Source: JAGVPT01 sp049578505 (GTDB lineage: Bacteria; Bacteroidota; Ignavibacteria; UBA10030; UBA8401). From it: a stretch of 64,000 nucleotides of DNA. A model generated the notes under the pieces. That model made no database searches. It was not told the DNA's origin and saw only the letters and a program-made list of their open reading frames with translations. Positions 1-7,121 of the stretch are shown in pieces (the first letter of the stretch is position 1; each line of letters starts with the position of its first letter). The stretch spans positions 42,160-106,159 of the forward strand of contig JBAUMC010000033.1 of assembly GCA_049578505.1 (NCBI GenBank), written 5' to 3'. The translations under genes and the position numbers were made by a program.

Positions 1-2
1 AA

Positions 3-1100
3 TCAATCGAAGCCAAACGTACGGCGGTCAATACCGCACAGCTTGCATCGCTCTATTTTGCCAACAATGATTATCAAAAAGCCATAGCCGACTACGAATC
101 TCTTGCCGGATTGAGCGATGCGGATTCATCGATGCTTAGGTCCGCGAGGGTTAACGTCATTATTGCCCTCTACCGTTCTGACAAGAGCAAAGAAGCTGAA
201 AGAAAAATCGCAGAGTATTTAAATCTATACGGCTCAGATAGAAATGCTCTCGCAGAATTTGAATTTGAACAAGCCATGACGTTGTATCGCGGGGAAGAAT
301 CCGACCGCGCACTGGAAATCTTGAGGATGTTCCCAACGAAATATGACTCCACCGAAATGCTCCCGCAAGCATGTTTTTGGATTGGGAAAATTCTTGAAAC
401 AAAAGAATTGCCCGATAGCGCCTTGAAACAATACGATTTCGTAATGCGTACGTTCCCTCGCTCCTCCATTCTTCCTAAAGTGTACCTGGCGCTTGGTAAT
501 ATTTACTTCTTTAAGGAGAATTACGATGAAGCGGTGAAGTATTACCGGCTCATCGTTGACAAACCGGATCTCTCGTCCGACATTCTTCCTTTTGCGATGA
601 GCAATCTTATCGAGACCTACAAAGAGCTCGCTTTATATGATGGGGCACTCGAACTCACCCGGAGTTTCATCGAAAAATACCCAAACGACGAATCGATACT
701 CGACAAAAAAGTCGACCTCGGAGTGCTGTATCAAAAACTCGGATACTACGACCAAGCCATCGTGCAACTCGAAGCGCTGCTAGAGACGACCAACAAGGAC
801 TTTGAATCTGAAATCCGGTATTACCTCGGCGAGTCGTATTACTACAAGGGCGATTACGAGCAGGCCATTCTCGAATTCCTGAAAGTTCCCTACCTCATCA
901 CAAAGAAAACAAAAATTGATTGGACTCCGAATTCCTATTATATGTCGGCACAAGCATACGAGAAGATGGGCAAATTCGACCAGGCGCTGAATATGTACCA
1001 GCAGATCATTGACAAACCGGGAATCGACCCGGCGTTCAAAACAGCAGCTCAAAAAGAAATCAATCGAGTCAAAAGCGGTATAAAGAAAGACTCCCAATAA
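3..1100 (+). CDS. Tetratricopeptide-repeat protein, 5'-truncated by the window edge
   Basis: The reading frame is open from base 3 with no start codon in view, so the gene begins upstream of the window; an internal ATG at 111 is not a likely start because the repeat pattern continues before it. The visible 365 residues are a run of TPR-like helical hairpins, for example YYKGDYEQAILEFLKV and YEKMGKFDQALNMYQQII near the end. TPR arrays are protein-protein interaction scaffolds; in this phylum long ones are often periplasmic or outer-membrane associated, but the N-terminus needed to judge a signal peptide is missing. The stop is 17 bp before the next gene, so the two are probably co-transcribed. 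The partner is unknown. Confidence 0.85.
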   Translation, partial: SIEAKRTAVNTAQLASLYFANNDYQKAIADYESLAGLSDADSSMLRSARVNVIIALYRSDKSKEAERKIAEYLNLYGSDRNALAEFEFEQAMTLYRGEESDRALEILRMFPTKYDSTEMLPQACFWIGKILETKELPDSALKQYDFVMRTFPRSSILPKVYLALGNIYFFKENYDEAVKYYRLIVDKPDLSSDILPFAMSNLIETYKELALYDGALELTRSFIEKYPNDESILDKKVDLGVLYQKLGYYDQAIVQLEALLETTNKDFESEIRYYLGESYYYKGDYEQAILEFLKVPYLITKKTKIDWTPNSYYMSAQAYEKMGKFDQALNMYQQIIDKPGIDPAFKTAAQKEINRVKSGIKKDSQ

Positions 1101-1117
1101 TATAGACGGACGCAATT

Positions 1118-2272
1118 ATGTTCGAAAAAGAAACTGAACAACTTATCGCTTTAATCCGCCAGACAACAATCGGTGAAACGAAAGCCATCGGCCTGCGGGA
1201 GATTTTCGAATCGAATATCCCGTCTAACGTGAAGGTGTTTTTTCGCGCCGAAGTCGAATGGATGCTCAATGGAGAACGAAAACCGGAGCCGCGGTCGGCA
1301 AAATTTAATTGCAATCTTCCGGAGATTGCCATGCTGCAGGATCAAATTAATGCACTGCTCATCCATAATTTCGTTTTTTCAAAGCCCGATTTCGAGGCCA
1401 CTCTCGATAAAGGGGTCCACTTCACGCTGAATTATCTGTGCCGGCCTCAGTGGACACTTAACAGTTTTCTTTTCGAAGAGTCTGCGCGTGCTTCAACACA
1501 ACAGATGCTCGTCAAGCTCCGCTACTGCAGGGATTACGCTTATTTCCCGGAGATCCTTCGCAGTTATATTCAGCAGCGCGGCATTGAAGAAATGACGCTC
1601 GAGGAGGGGAGAAATCTCATAGCGAGGATCGATGCCGAGGTAGTAAAAAATCATTCGAGCGTCGAGCTGGCCAGGATGACGCAGCCTCTGTACGATTTTG
1701 TCGCCTTCGCCCGGTCGCACAGCATGAGCGCCACTGCCAAAACAATTCCAACCCGTGCGTTGATGTACTTTTTTGACGACAAGAAAATGGCCGCAATACA
1801 TGAGCGCTTATCCCGGGAGCGTGAGACGAATAACTTAAAAGAATTGAGTTACGGCCAGCTTGTCAACCTCATTGAGAAAATTCAGACTGGAGACGAACAC
1901 GCCCATCTCTTCGACGAAACGGCCGAGCCCTTGCCGGCGCTTGACGACGTTTCTCTGGAACTCCCCCCTCTCCCGCCACAAACCAGGGAACCGGATGTAA
2001 CATTCCGAATACCATCTGAGCCTCCGAAACCCATCCCCCCTCTTTTTTCCCTTGAAGAAGAACGGTCGATTATCAAACACGTCTTTCACCAGAACGAAGA
2101 ACAATTCCGAGCGGCGGTGAAGGAAGTACTCGCTGCTTCGACGTGGGACGAGGCAGCGCTTGCGATCGATCACTTCTTTTTGATGAACGATGTCGAGCTT
2201 TTCTCGAAGGAAGCTATTCTTTTTACAAATAGAGTGCAGAGCAGATTTGGCGAAGGAGTGAAAAACAAGTAA
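1118..2272 (+). CDS. Hypothetical protein, helical N-terminus with proline-rich linker
   Basis: I do not recognise this 384-residue protein. It has no signal peptide or membrane segment, so it is probably cytoplasmic. The first roughly 260 residues look largely alpha-helical. A proline-rich stretch follows at about residues 265-310, with clusters such as LPPLPPQ and PPKPIPPL. The last 70 residues form another acidic, helical module. No nucleotide-binding or catalytic motif is visible. It lies 17 bp after the TPR gene and 76 bp before obg, so it may be carried on an operon with that GTPase. Coding status is supported by length, codon use like its neighbours and tight spacing. Confidence 0.75.
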   Translation: MFEKETEQLIALIRQTTIGETKAIGLREIFESNIPSNVKVFFRAEVEWMLNGERKPEPRSAKFNCNLPEIAMLQDQINALLIHNFVFSKPDFEATLDKGVHFTLNYLCRPQWTLNSFLFEESARASTQQMLVKLRYCRDYAYFPEILRSYIQQRGIEEMTLEEGRNLIARIDAEVVKNHSSVELARMTQPLYDFVAFARSHSMSATAKTIPTRALMYFFDDKKMAAIHERLSRERETNNLKELSYGQLVNLIEKIQTGDEHAHLFDETAEPLPALDDVSLELPPLPPQTREPDVTFRIPSEPPKPIPPLFSLEEERSIIKHVFHQNEEQFRAAVKEVLAASTWDEAALAIDHFFLMNDVELFSKEAILFTNRVQSRFGEGVKNK

Positions 2273-2348
2273 AGAGAAGACCTAAGCAAATAAATAACAC
2301 GATTATTGTTTTAGGGTTTAGGCATTAGAATTTAGGATTTGTCCTTTT

Positions 2349-3338
2349 ATGTTCATTGATTCCGCAAAAATTTTCGTGCGATCGGGCAACGGCGGCAACG
2401 GCATTATCCATTGGCGCCGAGAGAAGTACGTCCCGAAAGGAGGCCCGGACGGAGGAAACGGCGGCAAGGGAGGCGCCGTGATTATCCGTGCAGAAAAACA
2501 GTTGACAACACTGCTCGATTTTCGTTACAAGCGGAGATACATCGCGCAAAATGGAAACCCCGGAGAGGGCTCAAATATGGAGGGGAGGTCGGCTCAAGAT
2601 ATTTTAATAAAGGTCCCTTGCGGGACACTTGTGAAAAATGCATTGAACGGCGAAATCATCGGCGACCTGATCGACCACGGTGCTGAAATCGTCGTCGCGA
2701 GGGGCGGGAAGGGCGGAAAAGGAAATTCAGAATTTGCCACCTCGACTAACCAGGCGCCACGCATCTGCACGCCGGGCGAAGACGGTAAAGAATTTAACCT
2801 GGACCTTGAATTGAAACTCCTTGCTGATGTCGGCCTGGTAGGATTTCCAAACGCCGGAAAATCGACATTGATCTCAAAAATTTCGGCGGCAAAGCCGAAG
2901 ATCGCCGATTATCCGTTCACAACGCTGGTACCGAACCTCGGGATGGTCTATTTTCAAGAGGGAAAGAGCTTCGTCGTCGCAGATATTCCGGGCCTCATCG
3001 CAGGGGCTCACGAAGGTAAAGGGCTCGGGACCCAATTTCTCAGGCACATCGAACGGACGAAAGTCCTTGTATATCTGGTTGAATGTGCAAGCCCTGACCC
3101 GAAAAAAGATTTTGCAACATTGGCAAGCGAACTGAAATCGTTCAATAAAGACCTGCCAAAGAAACCAACGCTGGTGGCTTTGACAAAACTTGACATTGCC
3201 GATACGGCACTCCGAAAGGCACTCAAAAAATTAAAATTCCGTAAAGGAATATCCGTCCATTATATCTCTGCCGTCACCGGAGAGCACCTCGACGGATTAG
3301 TAGCAGACATGTGGAAGGCGCTGGAGAAAAAGAAGTGA
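2349..3338 (+). CDS. obg: GTPase Obg/CgtA
   Basis: Ribosome-associated GTPase needed for late 50S subunit assembly and growth control. The N-terminal glycine-rich Obg fold (residues 1-158, with GNGGNG and GGPDGGNGGKGG) is followed by a G domain: G1 GFPNAGKST at 165-173, G3 DIPGL at 212-216, G4 TKLD at 279-282 and a G5-like SAVTG near 299. The 329-residue length matches short Obg proteins that lack a long C-terminal extension. The start ATG at 2349 places MFIDSAKIFV at the N-terminus as in the family; there is no obvious Shine-Dalgarno, and word-like repeat DNA lies just upstream. ruvB follows 149 bp downstream. Confidence 0.97.
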   Translation: MFIDSAKIFVRSGNGGNGIIHWRREKYVPKGGPDGGNGGKGGAVIIRAEKQLTTLLDFRYKRRYIAQNGNPGEGSNMEGRSAQDILIKVPCGTLVKNALNGEIIGDLIDHGAEIVVARGGKGGKGNSEFATSTNQAPRICTPGEDGKEFNLDLELKLLADVGLVGFPNAGKSTLISKISAAKPKIADYPFTTLVPNLGMVYFQEGKSFVVADIPGLIAGAHEGKGLGTQFLRHIERTKVLVYLVECASPDPKKDFATLASELKSFNKDLPKKPTLVALTKLDIADTALRKALKKLKFRKGISVHYISAVTGEHLDGLVADMWKALEKKK

Positions 3339-3344
3339 CGGACT

Positions 3345-3369
3345 CCATAAGATTCCGGACATCTTATGG
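3345..3369. terminator. Small perfect inverted repeat after obg
   Basis: CCATAAGAT and ATCTTATGG form a 9-bp stem around a 7-base loop starting 6 bp after the obg stop. There is no T-run, so at most this is a weak or Rho-assisted terminator or an mRNA 3' end. The rest of the 149-bp gap to ruvB holds nothing I recognise. Confidence 0.3.
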
Positions 3370-3487
3370 AAAATCGCTCTTGTTTGAAAAATTTGATCGG
3401 ATTCATTGACAGGTTGTCCGACATCTAAAACCGCCATGAAACGCATCACGTTGAAATTCACTCCGTTTCTTTGTAGATTCATCCTCA

Positions 3488-4537
3488 ATGAAACCATCCA
3501 AACGCGATTCCGATTTCACAACCCCGGAACGGCTTGACAATGAAAGCGAGTTCGACCAGGCGCTTCGACCTTCCGCTTTCGACGAATTTGTCGGGCAAAA
3601 AAACATCGTCGACAACCTGAAAATTTTCATCGCGGCTGCAAAACAGCGCAACGAATCGCTCGACCATGTTCTCCTCACGGGCCCGCCGGGGCTGGGCAAA
3701 ACTACCCTCGCCTACATTATCGCCAATGAGATGGGGGCTGATATTAAAATTACTTCCGGGCCCGTTCTCAACAAGCCGGCCGACCTGGCGGGTGTGTTGA
3801 CGAATCTACAGGAAGGGGACGTACTTTTTATCGACGAAATTCACCGGTTGAATTCCGTTGTCGAAGAATATCTTTATTCAGCGATGGAGGAATTCCGGCT
3901 GGACATCATTATCGATTCTGGACCAAGTGCACGGAGCATCCAACTCTCTCTACCGAGATTCACGCTCGTGGGCGCGACTACTCGTGCAGGTCTCTTAACG
4001 GCTCCGCTTCGCGCGCGATTCGGCGTCACAAACAGACTCGATTATTATGTGCCCGATCAGCTTTCCAAAATCATCAACCGCTCTGCTGATATCCTGAAAA
4101 TTGAAACCGACTCTGACGGCATTGCAGAAATTGCGAGGCGTTCACGGGGGACACCCCGCATCGCAAACCGCCTGTTGAAGCGCTGCCGCGATTTCGCAAT
4201 GGCAGACAAAAATCTCGCCCGCTATCACTGCATCGTCACAAAAGATGTGTCAGAATATTCGCTCCATGCGCTTGAAGTCGACGACCTTGGCCTTGACGAG
4301 ATGGACAAACGCATCCTTCGAACAATTATCGAGAAATACGCCGGCGGTCCGGTGGGTGTCAGCTCGCTTGCGGTCGCGGTAGGCGAAGAGCCGGGAACAA
4401 TTGAGGAAGTCTATGAGCCGTTTCTAATCCAGGAGGGGTTTATCAAACGAACCCCACGCGGGAGAGAAGCAACACCGATAGCCTATAAACATTTCGGGAT
4501 AAATAAGAAAACAGCCGGTCAGGAAAATTTGTTCTAA
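3488..4537 (+). CDS. ruvB: Holliday junction branch-migration helicase RuvB
   Basis: AAA+ motor that drives Holliday junction branch migration together with RuvA. The 349 residues contain Walker A GPPGLGKT at 65-72, Walker B with DEIH at 116-119, the sensor region GATTRAG and a C-terminal winged helix ending in a PRGREATPIAYKH-type motif. The length is normal for the family. ruvA and ruvC are not adjacent, which is common outside the Proteobacteria. The ATG at 3488 has only a weak ribosome site. A strong CTCTGTG-type hairpin follows the stop. Confidence 0.97.
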   Translation: MKPSKRDSDFTTPERLDNESEFDQALRPSAFDEFVGQKNIVDNLKIFIAAAKQRNESLDHVLLTGPPGLGKTTLAYIIANEMGADIKITSGPVLNKPADLAGVLTNLQEGDVLFIDEIHRLNSVVEEYLYSAMEEFRLDIIIDSGPSARSIQLSLPRFTLVGATTRAGLLTAPLRARFGVTNRLDYYVPDQLSKIINRSADILKIETDSDGIAEIARRSRGTPRIANRLLKRCRDFAMADKNLARYHCIVTKDVSEYSLHALEVDDLGLDEMDKRILRTIIEKYAGGPVGVSSLAVAVGEEPGTIEEVYEPFLIQEGFIKRTPRGREATPIAYKHFGINKKTAGQENLF

Positions 4538-4560
4538 AGACAGATTGCAAAACCTTCTTC

Positions 4561-4650
4561 CTCTGTGAAACTCCGTGAACCTCAGTGTCTCTCTGTGTAA
4601 AAAAACTCTTTCACAGAGAGACACTGAGTAATTACAGAGTGGCACGGAGA
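4561..4650. repeat. CTCTGTG-type intergenic stem-loop repeat
   Basis: Bases 4581-4597 (CTCAGTGTCTCTCTGTG) are the exact reverse complement of 4612-4628, giving a 17-bp perfect stem with a 14-base A-rich loop. The outer flanks, CTCTGTGAAACTCCGTG and the CAGAGTGGCACGGAG side, are imperfectly complementary. Repeats built from CTCTGTG/CTCCGTG words resemble dispersed intergenic elements of several bacterial phyla. Here it fills most of the gap between ruvB and the aldehyde dehydrogenase and could also act as a transcript 3' end. Confidence 0.7.
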
Positions 4651-4681
4651 AAAACAATGACTAAACTTTAAAGGTGAAGTT

Positions 4682-6328
4682 ATGCCTCTTGATAGAGATC
4701 TGCAGTCCGTTCAGGAAGTCCGCGAGCTTCTGGCGAAGGCCAAAGAGGCGCAGCTCGCATTTCGAGCCTACTCTCAGGAACAAGTAGACAGGATTGTGAA
4801 ATCCATGGCCGATGCCGGATATGGGGAGGCTGGACGTCTCGGACAAATGGCTCACGAGGAGACCGGCTTCGGCAAACCTGAAGACAAGAAGAAGAAGAAC
4901 GAGTTCGCTACAAGACGTGTCTGCGAGTCGATCAGGGACCTAAAGACCGTCGGTGTCATTCGCGAGGATAAAGAAAAAGGTATCATCGAGATTGGCGAAC
5001 CGATGGGTGTGGTTGCCGCCTTGATTCCTTCGACAAATCCGACATCGACCGTAATGTTTAAAGCGATGATCTCCACGAAAGGACGCAATGGATTTGTAGC
5101 GAGCCCTCATCCGCGCGCTGCGAAATCAACGCTCGAGGCGACGCGCATCGTTTCCGAAGCGGCGGAACGGGCTGGGGCGCCGCATGGATTGATTGCATGC
5201 ATGTCGGTTCCTTCAATCGAAGGAACAAACGAATTAATGAAGCATAAACTTACGGCGATCATCTTGGCGACCGGCAGCAACCCGATGGTTCGGGCCGCGT
5301 ACAGCTCGGGCAAACCGGCGCTCGGTGTTGGTTCGGGAAACGTTCCCGCTTTCATCGAACGTACTGCGGACATAAAGAAGGCTGTCGCCGATATTGTTTC
5401 AGGAAAAATGTTCGACTGGGGAGTTCTTTGCTCGACCGAATCGGGTGTCATTATCGATTCACCCGTCAAACCGCAAGCGATTGAAGAATTCAAGAGGCTG
5501 AAAGCCTATTTCGTTACAGCAGATGAAAAAGAAAAACTCAGCCGTACAATGTTTGATCCCAAAGGTGGAATCAACCCTGATATCGTCGGCAAGTCGCCTG
5601 CTTTCATTGCACAAAAAGCGGGCTTCAATGTCCCGGCGGAAACCTCGTGTTTGATCGCCGAATTGCCTGCTATCGGAAGAGAATATCCACTCTCACGCGA
5701 AAAGTTGTCTCCCGTTCTTTCATTGTTTAGCGTCGACGGCTGGCGCGAAGGCTGCGAACGGTGTATTGAGATGCTTGAGTTTGGAGGATTGGGGCACACG
5801 ATGGTGATTCATTCTTCCGACCGGGATATCATTATGAAGTTCGCTTTGGAAAAACCGGCGTGCAGGATTCTCGTGAACACGCAAGCGGCGCTCGGTGCAG
5901 TCGGTTACACGAATGAACTTCTTCCGTCGATGACGCTCGGACCGGGCACCTTCGGAAAATCGATTATCTCCGAGAACGTTTCCGCAAAACATCTCATTAA
6001 TATTAAACGGCTTGCTTTTGAAACGAGGCCGATCAACAAGAGCGAGGGAAGAATTCAGAATACAGAATCCCGAAGTCAGGAGTCAGCGCCTCAGACCACG
6101 GACTCAGGACTCAGGACACCGAGAAAAGAAACCGATGACAACGCTTCACCCCACAGCTGGATGGAAGAAATCGAAGAAAGGATTCGGTTGAAAGCCGGGA
6201 ATCAGCCGATCCAATTCAAGCCTAAAGCGGAAGAACAAATGCAGAAGGAGCAGAACAAAGAGGCGAAATACGGAACCGGGATGACGATCGACGACGTAGA
6301 ACGAGTAATGAAAGATTTTAAGGATTAA
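4682..6328 (+). CDS. CoA-acylating aldehyde dehydrogenase with extended C-terminus
   Basis: Probably converts an aldehyde plus CoA and NAD+ to an acyl-CoA (acetaldehyde/sulfoacetaldehyde dehydrogenase, EutE/PduP-like branch). Signs are a Rossmann core, the PSTNPTS region, VGSGNVP, and the catalytic Cys250 in FDWGVLCSTESG. The catalytic region ends near residue 450. About 100 further residues follow. Residues about 456-480 are encoded by word-like repeat DNA (6051-6120), giving a low-complexity linker, and the protein ends in an amphipathic helix-like segment, MTIDDVERVMKDF. Such a linker-plus-helix tail resembles the encapsulation peptides that target enzymes to bacterial microcompartments, but no shell gene is in view, so that is speculation. 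Substrate unknown. It stands alone between two repeat-filled gaps. Confidence 0.88.
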   Translation: MPLDRDLQSVQEVRELLAKAKEAQLAFRAYSQEQVDRIVKSMADAGYGEAGRLGQMAHEETGFGKPEDKKKKNEFATRRVCESIRDLKTVGVIREDKEKGIIEIGEPMGVVAALIPSTNPTSTVMFKAMISTKGRNGFVASPHPRAAKSTLEATRIVSEAAERAGAPHGLIACMSVPSIEGTNELMKHKLTAIILATGSNPMVRAAYSSGKPALGVGSGNVPAFIERTADIKKAVADIVSGKMFDWGVLCSTESGVIIDSPVKPQAIEEFKRLKAYFVTADEKEKLSRTMFDPKGGINPDIVGKSPAFIAQKAGFNVPAETSCLIAELPAIGREYPLSREKLSPVLSLFSVDGWREGCERCIEMLEFGGLGHTMVIHSSDRDIIMKFALEKPACRILVNTQAALGAVGYTNELLPSMTLGPGTFGKSIISENVSAKHLINIKRLAFETRPINKSEGRIQNTESRSQESAPQTTDSGLRTPRKETDDNASPHSWMEEIEERIRLKAGNQPIQFKPKAEEQMQKEQNKEAKYGTGMTIDDVERVMKDFKD

Positions 6329-6424
6329 TTAAAAGTTAAAGGTGCAAAATTAAAAATTCAAGACGGTTGCCTTCCAGGTGCTGGCTTTCACACTTTTAAC
6401 TTTTCACTTTAATTTTTAATTGTC
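6329..6424. repeat. Word-like inverted A/T-rich intergenic repeat
   Basis: The gap opens with AATTAAAAGTTAAAGGTG and closes with the inverted counterpart (ACACTTTTAACTTTTCAC, then TTTAATTTTTAATTG). These flank a short GC-richer core, so the transcript can fold into a long imperfect hairpin. It runs straight into the TTG start of the next gene and belongs to the word-like class seen in many gaps of this window. Confidence 0.6.
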
Positions 6425-7012
6425 TTGAAAAAGCTCTCGCGCTCCTTTTACACCCGCTCCTCTCTCCTCGTCGCACAAGACCTTCTTGGGAAAACCCTCG
6501 TTCGAAGAATCGGTAAAAGAGCTCTCACCGGAAAAATTGTTGAAGTTGAGGCCTATCGTGGTGCGAAGGATCCTGCAAGTCATGCTTACCGTGGCAAGAC
6601 AAAGAGAAATGAAGTGATGTTCGGTGAAGGGGGATTTTTGTATGTCTATTTTACTTACGGAATGCATTTCTGCGCCAATGTAGTGACTGGCGATAAAGAC
6701 GTCGGCGAGGCAGTCCTTATTCGAGCTGTTGAGCCTTTAGAGGGAATCGAAACAATGGGGCGAAATAGAGGGTTCGCAAAAAACAGCATGAATGGAGTCA
6801 ATCTTACCAACGGGCCGGCAAAACTCTGCCAGGCCTTTGGCATTAGGAGAAATGACAATGCAACGGATTTACTTGGAGACAAGATTTTTCTGCTTGATGG
6901 GAAATCGATCTCAAAATCAGAGTTGGGAGTTTCGACTCGAATCGGTATTTCGCGCGGAAAGGAAAAGCGATGGAGGTTTTTTGTGAAGGGTAATCGATGG
7001 GTATCAAGATAA
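6425..7012 (+). CDS. 3-methyladenine DNA glycosylase (AAG/MPG family)
   Basis: Base-excision repair enzyme that removes alkylated purines. The 195-residue length fits bacterial AAG proteins. Visible motifs are LLGKTL near the N-terminus, IVEVEAYRGAKDPASHAYRGKT containing the catalytic Glu, YVYFTYGMHFCANVV, and NGPAKLCQAFGI. The start is a TTG at 6425 with no Shine-Dalgarno, chosen because the next residues (MKKLSRSFYTRSSLLVAQDLLGK) match the family N-terminus and no in-frame ATG precedes them. Its neighbour across the gap, uvrA, is also a repair gene but on the other strand. Confidence 0.93.
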   Translation: MKKLSRSFYTRSSLLVAQDLLGKTLVRRIGKRALTGKIVEVEAYRGAKDPASHAYRGKTKRNEVMFGEGGFLYVYFTYGMHFCANVVTGDKDVGEAVLIRAVEPLEGIETMGRNRGFAKNSMNGVNLTNGPAKLCQAFGIRRNDNATDLLGDKIFLLDGKSISKSELGVSTRIGISRGKEKRWRFFVKGNRWVSR

Positions 7013-7121
7013 CCGCTTCAAGTATGAACAACTTCGAAATTAAAAATTGAGGAGGTGATGTCCACTTCAGTAGCTACAGATATGAATCCTTGCGCATTTA
7101 ACTTTTAACTTTTATTTTTCT

